64,000 bases of DNA, taken from Symbiodinium natans. Its lineage: Eukaryota > Sar > Dinophyceae > Suessiales > Symbiodiniaceae. The DNA is taken from assembly GCA_905221605.1 (NCBI GenBank), contig CAJNDS010002397.1:184001-248000 (forward strand). The letters are read 5' to 3'. The translations under genes were made by a program, and so were the position numbers. This document shows positions 23,185 through 33,834 of this stretch, one piece after another. The first letter of the stretch is position 1. Each line of letters opens with the position of its first letter. The notes beneath the pieces were generated by a model. The model ran no database searches and was not told where the DNA came from. It saw only the letters and a program-made list of their open reading frames with translations.

Positions 23185-23307
23185 ATGTGGAAGGCATCGG
23201 GGCAGATGCAGGGGCAGATGCTTAGAATGTTGTGCTCAGAGCCATGCAGAGAACTGCTCGACAGGCTTTTGGCCCTGGAGCGGCTGATGCGGTTGCACAC
23301 AATGCAG
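23185..23307 (+). CDS. Candidate exon, helical unknown protein (partial)
   Basis: An ATG-initiated frame reads MWKASGQMQGQMLRML, then PCRELLDRLLALERLMRLHT. It ends at AATGCAG|GTAACG, one of the few strong GT donors in the window. The Leu/Arg pattern is that of an amphipathic helix. It could be a first coding exon starting at 23185 or 23206. No partner exon downstream is recognised, so function is unknown. Confidence 0.35.
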
Positions 23308-25342
23308 GTAACGTGGACAATGCTGGAAAAGACACAAACTAGCTCGTGCAGTCGTTCAACAAACAGTTTCAGAGTTTGCGCAGGAAGGTTGTTTCACCAC
23401 GTAGAGCATGCGGGTTCCTCACCTGTTCTTGCTGACAGGTCAGTTCTGCTTGAGGTATATACAGACATGGACTTCTACGTGCTGTTGGTTCTAGTAAGAC
23501 ATCGATGTCTTGCGACAGCCCTAGCGCAATATCCTTGTAATTGCGACAAAGCTGGTCTTAAGCGGAACGTTGCAGAACCCAGGTCGAATTCATTCTGTGA
23601 CCCTAAACTGCCCCGGAGCCTCAAAGCGACTGACAGATCGGATCTGGAACTGGCGCGGGCTGTCTGCTAGAGCGGAAAAAGCCCTGAAATATTTGGCTAT
23701 GTGTCTGTAAAGATTCTGCGTCCCGTAAAGTCCAGAGCCGTCCCGTGTATGGGTTTCTGGGCAGTATCTCTTAGCCTCTGCTCGCCAATCTAACAATCCC
23801 CGCAAGACACCAAGTCCCTGAACCTCCTGGGCTCTCTTTTGTATCCTGTATCCCTATTCCATCCCAATTTTCATCCGAACGACGAAATCCTGTGCAGTGC
23901 CTTCGGACTTGGCCTCGAGGCGAGCGCATGACGACCTTGAGTGCATGGTCCCGATGTGGAAAAAAGTCATCGACTTTTCAGAAGTGTAGATGAAGGCAGA
24001 GGTAAGCAGACATGGAAGTGTAAGGGTGATAAGGCATGGGATGCTGTCTTGATGGGCAACCGGTCAACCCGCGGCTAAGTTCGGAATCTGGTTTCTTCGC
24101 TAGGGAGCAGCGCTACCTTGCAACATACGTACATCATCTTCACATGCTCCCAATTCTAATCAACGAAACGGTCATAGCTTTGAGGGGGTGCTCGAAGCTG
24201 CCATGTGGTTGTTGGGAAGCTCAGGCTGCGGCAGCTCCCTCTTCCTTTAAACGGCTGGCGGCTCTTCGTTTTGAAGGATGCAAACGGTATCGACGATCGT
24301 GCTTGCACCAGGAAACCATGCAAGCTGTCAAGAAGGATGCCGTCTTGCACTTGCAATGTTTCGAAGTCGACGTCCATGGCGATGATGGCTGTAGTTGGGC
24401 TTGCAGACATGCGTGTCTAGATGGCCGAAATCGAGCGCCCTACTGTTTACTGTGCGCAAGCATCTGCAGTAGTCTACTGCTACGACCCGTGCCAAAGGGC
24501 TGGCGCAGCCCATAAAATGGCCTGCGCCATTCATGTCACAATTTCACACAAACCGGTTTACCGGGTTTGGCCAGTGGATTGAATTTGGAGTCGCGCAGGC
24601 CGGCGACGATGGAGATTCTGTTGAGAGCCGGGTGCCAAGTCGGGCAAGGGAGCCATGCCCATACTGACGCTGCAAATTGGCAAAGAGGGGACAGAGATGA
24701 TCGCTTGCTTTGCGAGGTTGGGGTGAAGAGCACCCTCCCATCCGGCTGCCGGCATCGGTCCGGAGCCGAACCGCGGAGTGGATTCGAGTGTTTGTGACAG
24801 TTTGTGTCAGTTTGTGTAGCTCAAGTGCAGGCTTGGCGGATACCCGTTCCAGCCTCCGAAGCGAGTGACGAGCCAAGGCCGGCCCGACAGACTCAGCAAA
24901 GACGAACGTGTGCAGCTTATTCAAAGGAGCAGCGTGAGCTTGCCAGGATGCCACAGCTTCCCTTCGCCACTCGCCTTGTCGAGACGTCTGCATCAGGTGG
25001 GTAGAACAGCTTGAAGTGACTGGTGCACACCATTCAATTGTGCAGCAAGAACGCAGCAAGGGAAGTTCACCGCATAAAGGCAGACTAAGACAAACTGTGA
25101 GCCAGAGACATGCCTTCATCTTGCGCAGAGCGTATGGCGCTCTTCTCTTCGCCTCTGCTGTCGCAAGTCTGGGCCACGGACGGACCATGGTTTTTCACAG
25201 TTTTCTCGGGTCTGAGCGTTCAGCTGAGTGCTTTCCAAGGGCGGGCATGTCCCTGACTTGGCCGCCCAAAGACGGAAGGCACTGGCAGATCTGCTCCCGC
25301 TCCTGCAGAGTTCAAGCAGTGTATTATGTATGGGATCCCTCT
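23308..25342. other. Mostly non-coding
   Basis: No domain-bearing frame. A coding-like block at about 24830-25004 after a GTGCAG acceptor is open in two frames with similar quality, so I cannot choose between them. Minus-strand frames near 24544-25188 look like shadows. Confidence 0.4.
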
Positions 25343-25512
25343 GTCCGACATGCAAATTGGGGGTCCGACATGCCAAGGTAGGTTTTCGAGATGCAAACTT
25401 TCTTGGGGTCCCACATGCAAAGGTAGGTGGGTTTTCGAGATGCAAACGGCTTCGTGCCATGCATCTCGGGCGCGCGCTTTGCATCTCGAAAACCCAACCT
25501 TGCATGTCGGAC
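25343..25512. repeat. Nested direct and inverted repeat (foldback, MITE-like)
   Basis: Outer arms GTCCGACATGCAA (25343-25355) and its complement TTGCATGTCGGAC (25500-25512) enclose inner arms GGTTTTCGAGATGCAAA (25430-25446) and TTTGCATCTCGAAAACC (25478-25494). The left side also carries direct copies of both motifs (25363-25375 variant and 25381-25396). The whole can fold into a long hairpin. It looks like a small non-autonomous element or a rearranged tandem array. Confidence 0.8.
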
Positions 25513-26308
25513 GCCGCAGTCCCTATTATGTATTCCTTTGCCAATTTTTACGCATTCCTTTCGCATTCCTTTCTGCGTCTTGGTTTGCATCCTCATCCGG
25601 CCTGGCTCAAGGGCAGGCCGCGCCGTTGCTCTGCCACCCAAGTCTTACTGTAGTAGATCAAAACAACACGGTGATGCCAGACAACAAGATCGCAAGACAT
25701 ACTTCTGCAAGAGCTTTCACTTTGCAGCGTGATGCCAAATGGCTGTCACGTCAAACCAGCATACGTGTGACAACCTGCATCAGCTAGCCACATCCATATC
25801 ACAGCAGACTTGAGACTCACTCCGTAGTCGTATTTTCACGTTAACATCGGTCAGGTTGCAGACGCTTAGATCGCCACTGCCGGTTGATTAGTTGGGGTAA
25901 GCTGGCGCATCAGTGTGACTGTGTCGCTGCCTCAGTTGGACTTGTACCTGGTTTGCTCTTCGCGTGTTGCACGATGTACTCCATGCGCAGTGCTGTGCCT
26001 TACTCAGGCTCCTGGGTATGTCTTCGGCCATGGTCTCGGTTTAATTCATGCAGGAAAGTTCCGCTTCAAGCTGTCGAGTTGCCCGCATCAAAACTTGAAG
26101 GCGACAAGTTGTCATGTGCACACTGACATCCGCATAGTTGCTGATGTGTGGGTCCTAGTTACCTAGTTGCACCCAACACTCGCGCACCTACGCACAATTA
26201 AACCCACCCACACACAACCCTCACGACTAGAAACATGCATTGCTGGCTCCAGCCGGAGATGTCGAAAATGAGCGAGATTGTAGCTTTGTAGCGTGCCTTG
26301 CGCCTGCC
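25513..26308. other. Spacer upstream of the PRMT-like gene; possible metallopeptidase-like remnant
   Basis: At about 26006-26060 a frame reads GYVFGHGLGLIHAGK, similar to the zinc-binding signature HExGHxLGxxHAG of M11 (gametolysin) peptidases but with the first His-Glu absent or on an unseen exon. Nothing else is recognised. The 150 bases before the PRMT-like ATG contain no obvious promoter motif. Confidence 0.25.
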
Positions 26309-27955
26309 ATGAAAGGCAAGTCGGCGACGGCAAAGAGCGCACCAAAGAAGACAGTTGAAAGTGAAAGCGAAAGCGAGCAAGAAAGCGATTTGGGGTCCTA
26401 TTTTGGGTCTGAAGCTGAAGCGCTCCAAGATGGCGAGGACACTGGCGAGGTGCTGTCGGTGCTGTCCCCTTTTGGCCCAGAGACCTTTCAGAGTGCAGAG
26501 CTCTGTTGGGCTCATGCAGAGTCTGTGGTTGGGTTTTCGTTGAAAGCACTGAGAATAAAGCTGAAAGAGGAGGGAATGGAATGGTCCGACTACCACCGGA
26601 TTCGGCTCGTGAATTACTTAAGGAAGCTTGGGCCTGAAAAGGCGCGCTTGGAGGCACCCACGTTGAGAGACTTGTCGGCCGATTCCCCAATCTGGGAGCG
26701 TGAGGATTTGCTGATGCCTGTTTTACCAGACGACCTGCTCCTCTTTGATGCCGAAAGCGAAAGCGACAGCGGCTCCGAGAGGGCGCTTCCGGTCGACAAG
26801 GGCGGCAAGGGGAATAAGGGGAATAAGGGGAAGGAGGGGAATGAGGGGCTGAAGGGGCTCACAGGCACTTCCACCGCTGCCTGTGAAGCCGAGGAAGTCC
26901 ATCGACTACGTGCGGAGCTCCAGAGTCTCAAGAGGCTGTTGTCTGCCTCTGACGACAACGCGGTCCAGGCGACCAAGTCTCCAGATCTACCCTGGCAGAC
27001 TACCCGTTCCCTGCGCGCGGCCGCGGTGTCCTTGCAGACCTGGCTTTCGGCCCATCGTGAGTTGGTGGCAGGGCGAACCATCCTCAACCTGGGATGCGGG
27101 GCAAATGTTTTGGGTCTTGTTTGTGCCCAGCTCGGAGCTCAAGTCATAGCCGTGGATGCCAGTGTTGAAAACCTCACACTAGCACGGACCCTGGCGGAAG
27201 CTAACATGCAGATCCCTCGGATCCAGCTACTGCGTGGCGACCTGAAAGAGAGCCCAGGCTTTGGACTGGCAGACGGTGTGCTTTGTGAGAGGCTCATCAT
27301 GCAGCCCTCGCTGGCAAAGCTTCTCCAACTCTTGGCTGCAAGGCAAAGACACTTGCAGGAAATGCCCCCGGTGTCCTCGAACATGTCCTGGGTCTTTCCG
27401 CGATATGCCTCCCTGCACTTGTCGGGCTGCGACTTCTCCAAGGATCTGGAGGAGAAAGAGGCTCTTGCGGATGTGGCAGGTCTGAACCTGTCGCGCTTGG
27501 CTCCGCGTGCGGCGCAAGCAGGATCCGTTGCAGTAGTGCCGGCCATGCAAATCCGTGAAAGCCTTGCTTCCACGGAGTCTGTGGCTCTTTTCCGAGCAGA
27601 TCTCATGGAGCAAGCTGAAAGCATCTTTGCCAGAAGAGAGTTCAAGTTGGAACTCCAGCCTGATCGAAGCCTGACATCTTTGATGGTGGAGCTTCGGCTG
27701 GAGGAGGCTGGCGAAGATTCACATGGTTCACGCCCGCAGACGGTGCTCCATTTGGCAGAGCCAGACGGGAGTTTACTTTGCCTGTGTGGAAGGGACTTCT
27801 CATCCGTGGAAGGCTATATCTCTGGAGCCCCGCTGGAGGATGGAAGCTTGCAGCTGGCTGTGGCTCTGACAGCAAGTGCAAGGCATGCAAGGCTTAGTGA
27901 CAGGGACGCGGGCAGGAGCTTGTCCGCAGAGTTTACAATCCTTGGCGGAGAGTAG
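26309..27955 (+). CDS. PRMT-like SAM-dependent methyltransferase, intronless
   Basis: A single open frame of about 548 codons starts at the first ATG (26309; the frame is open further upstream but without ATG). The N-terminus is Lys/Ser/Glu-rich and probably disordered (ESESESEQES), followed by a helical segment and a charged linker (KGGKGNKGNKGKEGNEG). From about residue 250 comes a Rossmann methyltransferase core: motif I ILNLGCGANVLGLVCAQLGA, an acidic residue ending strand 2 (VIAVDAS), then QLLRGDLKE. The C-terminal half (WVFPRYASLHLSG, DVAGLNLSRLAP, later GYISGAPLEDGSLQLAV) resembles the beta-barrel region of protein arginine methyltransferases. The PRMT double-Glu loop is only half kept: CERLIMQPSLAKLL has the first Glu but not the second. 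The likely role is protein methylation, but activity is doubtful. The absence of introns contrasts with its neighbours and suggests retroposition. Confidence 0.75.
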   Translation: MKGKSATAKSAPKKTVESESESEQESDLGSYFGSEAEALQDGEDTGEVLSVLSPFGPETFQSAELCWAHAESVVGFSLKALRIKLKEEGMEWSDYHRIRLVNYLRKLGPEKARLEAPTLRDLSADSPIWEREDLLMPVLPDDLLLFDAESESDSGSERALPVDKGGKGNKGNKGKEGNEGLKGLTGTSTAACEAEEVHRLRAELQSLKRLLSASDDNAVQATKSPDLPWQTTRSLRAAAVSLQTWLSAHRELVAGRTILNLGCGANVLGLVCAQLGAQVIAVDASVENLTLARTLAEANMQIPRIQLLRGDLKESPGFGLADGVLCERLIMQPSLAKLLQLLAARQRHLQEMPPVSSNMSWVFPRYASLHLSGCDFSKDLEEKEALADVAGLNLSRLAPRAAQAGSVAVVPAMQIRESLASTESVALFRADLMEQAESIFARREFKLELQPDRSLTSLMVELRLEEAGEDSHGSRPQTVLHLAEPDGSLLCLCGRDFSSVEGYISGAPLEDGSLQLAVALTASARHARLSDRDAGRSLSAEFTILGGE

Positions 27956-28662
27956 CGCCAATGTGCGCCAATGTGCGCACTGATAGGTGGACGATGGTGG
28001 ACGTTGTGTTCAAAAAGACCCTTCCTAGCCACCCGCAGATGTGCTTTTCAGACTCGCCTTGCTCTCCTGGTACCTTGTCATCCGCTCCTCGCAATGCACG
28101 AAGCGCTCAGTCAGACTTGAGAAGACGTGTGCAACCTGCTGATTTCTTTCTGTGTGTTTAGGTTGTGTGTGCCGGCAGTATTCATTATTGGTCTGCTGCA
28201 TCCTACGTCGGATTCTCTAGTCCTCGGTATGCTAAACTGAAGGAGTCACTGCGCTTTTCAGAAGCACGAACTGTCCATGATGTGCTGGGAGAGCATTGGG
28301 CTCACCGTTCCGGGGGACTCTGGCCAATGCTTGTGACAGTTATCAGTGCCCCGAGATGGAGGCGCTTCTTTTTCGTGGTATGATTTATTCCCATCTGTCG
28401 TCCCCTCCCCTAGTTCCAAGACCGAGATCGTTGTGCAGCATCAATGATATACAGCGCTGTGGGTCTCGGGGCTTCTGGCTTCTGGTCATGCAGGTTTCAG
28501 TTTAGTCAGATTAGTCAGGCTTGCTCATGGCCTTGCAATGCCAAGGCCTCTGGCAAAGCCAAAGTGCCTCCGTCCTTGAACAATGGGCAGTGCAGGGCTC
28601 AGCTCAGAGATTGTTGGGGAAGCAGTGGTGTGGATTGCTGTGGGGAATGCATCCGTTTTAGG
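27956..28662. other. Spacer between the PRMT-like and kinase genes
   Basis: A short duplication (CGCCAATGTG twice) follows the PRMT-like stop. The N-terminal exons of the kinase gene probably lie in 28400-28660, but no conserved block marks them. Confidence 0.45.
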
Positions 28663-29013
28663 ATTCAGATCCAGAAGAAGCTTGGTGCAGGCTGCTTTGG
28701 CGAGGCAGTGTGCCTGTCTGTGATTGTTGTGGCATGAGCAGATAGGGCCCATGGCAACGAGAGTTCTTGCCCCGCGAAAGGTATATCGGGGTTTCCATTC
28801 TGGCACCAAGGAGGACGTAGCAATCAAGTTCGAGGTGGGATGAGACTGATGAAATTAACTCAGTCAGAAGCAGTCTGTGGCAGCGCTTCAGGCATTGCAG
28901 AACCAGTCGCTCCAGTTGCGACACGAGGCCTCGTGAGCGGAAAGACTGAGACACCACACGTTTTATGCGAGGCCGATATCGTTGTTGGTGAGGTTGTATA
29001 CATATTATTCTAT

Positions 29014-29048
<35 letters not shown>

Positions 29049-32000
29049 TATCCTTCTCGGGATGCTGGTAATGAAAGCCATGCCTCATGTGAGGCAGGGG
29101 TACATCCATTCCCTGCCAGGGTGAGATGCTGAACTTGCTGCGCCTCCCCACACAACCTCAGGGCTTTGCCAAGTTCTTCTATTTTGGCCAAGAGGCAGGG
29201 GCAGCCATGCTGCATCTTTTGCCATAACACACATGCGCTCTGAAATCGTGTTCCTTTTTGAGGGCAACTTCAACTGCCTGGCCATGGAGTTCTTGGGCAA
29301 GAGCTTAGAAGACCACGTGCAGCTGCTGCTGGGCTGAACAGAGGACGAAAGCACGTTCTAACACAAAGTGCAGATCGGCAAGCGCCTTCGCGTTCTCCGA
29401 GGTGCAGCGGGCGCTTCACATCCAAGACTGCGTGCCTAGTCGCGCAGCAGGCGGGATGCACATTGCGTGCAAAGAGGGTGCTCATCTAGCAGACCCAGCA
29501 GACCCAGCATTGACCTTGGTTGGCAAGAAGTGGACTAACACGACGGGATGTGACTTGTGCGGTCAGTCTTATGAGTGATTCACGGCAGAGAATGGGCCCA
29601 TCCTTGCTTGCCCTTTCTTGCACTTGCCTGACATCTCACACTTTGCATTGAGCGGAGGTGCTTGTACGAATCGAGTACCTTCATTCCAGAGGCTCCAATG
29701 GGCTCTACTTTATTGCGTCTTCATGCACCTTGTGATTTTTCCCAACTTGAAATGCTGGCTGCATTCGATTAGCTGGAATCTTCAGCCATTGATTGATATT
29801 CTTCAGTCAGCGTCGTTTGCGTCTACCATATTCTCTGCAGTAGCCCCGATGTGCAGTTTTGTTGCACAGGAGTGGTGCACAGAGTGGCTTGGCCGCACCT
29901 TTGGTGGTGCTTGTAGATACGCGAAGCTGTCGCCTTGTAGAGCGACTTACTGCTGGCAGAAGTGGGGACGGGATCCTGTAAGAGGGCAGGTCAAGAAGAA
30001 AACAGCCACCATGTCCTATGTCCTATGTCCTGCCTCGTTTAGGGGACCGAAGGTCCTGGGAAGCCCCATGAGCGTGGCGTGCTTGTGCTTGAAGCGCACA
30101 GTGCGAGACGACTTTTACTTGATGATTGGGTGGCCTCTGGAGTTGGGAATTTTGCTCATCCATGTCGAGCAAGCCGGGAAGGAAATGAAGCGCCACAGTG
30201 CCTGGCACGCGATTTTGTGACAAAACGTCCAACAGAATAGCTGGGGTGGTGTTGGAGAGGCATGGTGCCACTGCCTGCGGAGGGCTTCGAAAAGATGTGG
30301 CATTCGTTCAAGAGCAGTTGTAGCGAGTGAGCAAATTCCAAGACTTGAAATACAAAGGCGTAGCACAAGACCTCGTTCCTCTTCGTCCTCTTTGTCCTCT
30401 CCCCACCCTTCACATACAGCAGGGTAAGTCCCCCTGTGCAACGAAGCTGTGTAGCACAGGGCCCTGGACAGCTATACAGGGTTGGAGATCATTGATGTGC
30501 CCTTCGCCGCACTGGCCGGAACTACTCCATCAAGCCCGTTAGATTTGGTTTCGTCCTTTGCGATAAGAAGTTGGGTGTGAGTGGCACTGCTTGTGCTGTT
30601 CATGGGTGACGAGCTGCCAGTGGCCAGACCGTCCGTGCAAGGACATCAAGCCAGAGAACTTCATGTTTGGTGTCGGCAGCAAAGTGCAGGAACCTCAGAG
30701 AAGTCAGTCGTCGCCACTACTGAGCCTGCAGCTGCTCATGCAATTGAAGTTCCATGGTTTTTGCGCGCCAGCTGTCGATGCGCAGCAGCCTTTGCAAAAT
30801 CCAGTCTTTTTGCTGCTTGTTAAACGTGCGGACACGTCTAGCAATGTGGGGACCAAGGCACCACCTCTACCTTATTGACTTCGGCTTGAGCAAGAGGCTC
30901 TTGCACGAACCGATTCTTCTCAGGTGTGCCATAGTTGCCCAGCCCGAAATGTCACGGCCAGATACTGGGACAAGAAGCACGTGCTTTCCACCCAGAAGCT
31001 GAGCCTCACGGGCACAGCCAGGTGGGCACACTCGGAGAACGTTTGAGAGATGGAGAGTGCCCTGCACTGTTCAACCTGAGGTATGCGTCGTTGAACGCCC
31101 ACCGTGGCTTCGAGCAGAGCCGGCGCGATGACTTGGAGGCCCGGGGGCAAAAGGGTGAAAAAATGGAAGGTGAGCCATGTTGTGCTTCACTGATTGCACG
31201 AGACATTGCACGGACGTTTCCTTTCTTCTCAGCAGAAAGGCCATCGGGCACATGCTGATGTACTTCCTGCGATCCTCGCTCCCTTGGTCCGGCCTGGAGG
31301 CTCGAACCAAGAAGGCGCTTGGGGGGGGGGAGTTGGACTATGTTGGACTGTCTCTCTTCATGTCATGCTCTCTTCATTCTTCACGTCTCTCTTCATGCTG
31401 TCCTATCTCGTCATGCTGTCCTCTGCCTGTCCTGTCTTTTTCTAGTCGCCTGACCACGCACATGCACGACGCCAGAACGTGTCTGGACATGCCGTGAGCA
31501 TGAGGAGAAGTATCAAAAGATCAAGGAGAAGAAGGATCCGGCTGAGCATCCTAAGCTGAACTGTGCTCTCCTTCTGAAGCAAGTCTGCTGCATTCACGGT
31601 TGATGTTTCTAGTGGAGACGCCATTGTATACGGAGGAGAGCACAGAGCTTTCAGATCTGCCGCGGTCCAAGCTCCGGGGAAGTTGACTGAGTTGTTCAAG
31701 GATTGTTGTAGCTCTAAGGCACTTTATAAGGGCTTACGACTGAAGATGCAGAGTGTGAGAGGGCCAAGTGGTAGTCCAGTTGCCTTGTGTCGAAGTCAAT
31801 CACTCAGGTGTGCAGGACATCCAGAAGCTTTTCAGGCTTACCTAGAGTATGCCAGAAATCTCGGCTTCAAGGACTGCTCACAGAGCCACGGTGAACATGT
31901 GCCGGACCAAACGGTTGAGTGAAGACTCGAACTGCAGCAAATCGATCCACAGGCTCCAGGCCCTGGACGCGAGTTGGTCGGAGAGCCTGTGCACATCAGT

Positions 32001-32380
32001 GAATTTCAGACGCCTGCGAGGATCGCCCGGACTATGTCATGCTTCGGAAGCTGTTCGCCAATCTAAGGGCTGTAGTCTCAGATTTTCTGCCTGGTTGGCT
32101 TTGTGCTCAGCCTGCGCCCGTGCAAGTGGCACATGATACAGGTGGAGGTTGTTTAAATCTCATCTACTCTGTGTGTCCAGCATGCCGTACATGTCAGGCC
32201 AAAATAGAGCGAGACGAAGGACGTCCAATCCAGGCTTGGGGGGTGGCAAGACACCAACACGACGTGTGCTGAAAGTGTGAGTGTAGCAGAGACATGTGGC
32301 TTGCGTTTGTGGCCTGGGCTTGGGCTTGTGTCGGCGAGGACTGTGACTTCGAGTGGCTCGAGGGCAAGCAGCTTGGCGAG
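28663..32380 (+). CDS. Casein kinase 1 (CK1) family Ser/Thr protein kinase, multi-exon
   Basis: The CK1 motifs occur in order. The glycine loop is at 28664-28704 (QKKLGAGCFGE) and the VAIK lysine at 28781-28834 (VYRGFHSGTKEDVAIKFE). Then come 29120-29194 (FAKFFYFGQE), 29263 to about 29330 (CLAMEFLGKSLEDHVQ) and the catalytic loop 30642-30689 (DIKPENFMFGVGSK). The DFG exon is 30858-30896 (LYLIDFGLSK), followed by 30962-31021 (KLSLTGTAR) and the CK1-specific block 31081-31138 (YASLNAHRGFEQSRRDDLE). The C-lobe is at 31240-31314 (IGHMLMYFLRSSLPWSGLEA), 31505-about 31545 (EKYQKIKEKK), about 31808-31871 (GHPEAFQAYLEYARNLGFK), 32021-about 32068 (RPDYVMLRKLFANL) and about 32339-32380 (DCDFEWLEGKQ). 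The exon carrying the HRD His-Arg, and one after SLEDHVQ, were not found. Confirmed introns start with GC (28705, 29195, 30897, 31139, 31315), GT (31022) and GA (31872). CK1 enzymes phosphorylate acidic or primed sites. Confidence 0.85.
29015..29050 (+). repeat. (GATA)n/(GA)n microsatellite in a kinase intron
   Basis: TATATAGATAGATA is followed by about twelve GA units, inside the intron between the VAIK exon and the next CK1 exon. Confidence 0.9.
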
Positions 32381-33486
32381 CAAGGCACCAAGATGGCCTT
32401 GGCATGCCCTGGCGGCGACTCATGCGACACAGCCATTTCACAACAGCTTGCAGCATGCTCATGTTTGACACCTGGATGCCGAGGCTTGAGCCTCTGCTGC
32501 CATACGACAACCTGGGGCAGCCAGATGACGAGCAGGTGCCCCCCCCTGACCGTGTGAGCTGGAAGGATTCGCGGGTACCCCACAGCGGTGGATTGCGGTC
32601 TGTGGTGCAGGCTGCCACGGAGCGGCCGCGCGGCCTTTGCTGCCTCTGTGGCGGATCCCAGGCAGTGGTTTGTCGAGTTTTGTGTCAACCAGCATTTCCG
32701 TGCCGACAAACCCGCTTTGGGATGACCTGTGGCACCTGCATCTCAGTTCGCTGGGAACCTCTTCGGATGGGCCTCTCCTTGCAGAAACCCACATCTCGAT
32801 GTCCTGGCACTCAAAACGGTCGCTTCGGCCGTCGTATGCACCCATGCGGACACCCACGTTTCGGTGGGGACACGGGAGGCAACCACAGGCCAACTCCGAT
32901 GACGATGACCGCCACCATAAGAACCACCACGGCCGACCCGACCACGATGTCGGCTGCGTCGATGACGACGACCAGCATCAATGCCAGCATCACTAACGCT
33001 GAATGCAACTGGGGTTTCACACACCCGGGCTTAAAGTGAAATGGAAGCCAAGCCATTACCGATCCGACGACGGCTGACAACAAAGGAGTTCTTCATGAAG
33101 TGCAATCGGCAAGGCAAAATGCACGGTTGGCATTTGTAACAGCAGTTTGTAGATTACGAGCGGTGGCCTGAGCAGATTTGTTTGCAGATGAGCAAGCTGT
33201 TTATGTGGATTGCCTCGTGCAGAGCCAACATCACCGGCAAACGGTTCCACCGGTCAAAGCAGCAGAGATTTCTGACTCTCTGCACTCTCTGCACGCAGGT
33301 GCGCAACTGAGCAGCCGACTGCGCAGCAGCGGCTGAGCCGGAGCCCTTCAGTACAATGGTGGCCAGTGCGACAAGGAACCTCAGAACGTTCCTTTGCATT
33401 GCGATGCATCAGGCAAGTTTGTCGCATGAGTGACGCCCTTTTCTCCAAGTTCAGGTGCACTACTCAGCTCGTGAGTCGGAGTAATT
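32381..33486. other. Possible kinase C-terminal tail, then non-coding
   Basis: A plus frame at about 32480-32620 (LEPLLPYDNLGQPDDEQV) is protein-like and could be a CK1 tail exon, but no junction fixes it. The rest has Asp/His-rich low-complexity frames around 32890-33000 from a GATGAC-like repetition, and no gene. Confidence 0.4.
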
Positions 33487-33834
33487 ATGATGGAGTCATG
33501 CAGCCATTGCATGTCCAATCATGAGGAGCTGCCACAGCAACCCTGCACTCAGGTCTTCTTTTGCTTTGACTGTCGCCGTCTATATTTCCTTAGAAAAGCC
33601 TCAGACGGCCTTCATTTGACACAAGTTTCTAATCCAGCAAGTGGGCAAAGCATAGCAAAGCTAGGTGTCAAGACTATGTCGGAGTCGCCATCTTTTAAGT
33701 GTCTTCGCTATTTCCTATCAGGCATCAACAGTGCTGTACAGGTATTACCAAAAGGACAAGCATGGAATAAAGAGCGAGACTACTCAAAACTAACAAGCGA
33801 ACATCGATCGGGGTATGGGAGCATGATCTTCTAA
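33487..33834 (+). CDS. Hypothetical protein with two CxxC-like pairs
   Basis: A complete ATG-to-TAA frame of 115 codons. The N-terminal part has Cys pairs spaced like a zinc ribbon (SCSHCMSNHEE, then FFCFDCRRLYFLRK). The remainder is Ser/Gln/Lys-rich without a domain. Base composition is more A+T-rich than the surrounding exons. It could be a small gene or one exon. No family is recognised. Confidence 0.35.
   Translation: MMESCSHCMSNHEELPQQPCTQVFFCFDCRRLYFLRKASDGLHLTQVSNPASGQSIAKLGVKTMSESPSFKCLRYFLSGINSAVQVLPKGQAWNKERDYSKLTSEHRSGYGSMIF

Noticed and set aside
26614-27645. Minus-strand frames (157 and 168 codons) opposite the PRMT-like gene
   Set aside because: Ser/Arg-rich antisense shadows of a well-supported methyltransferase.
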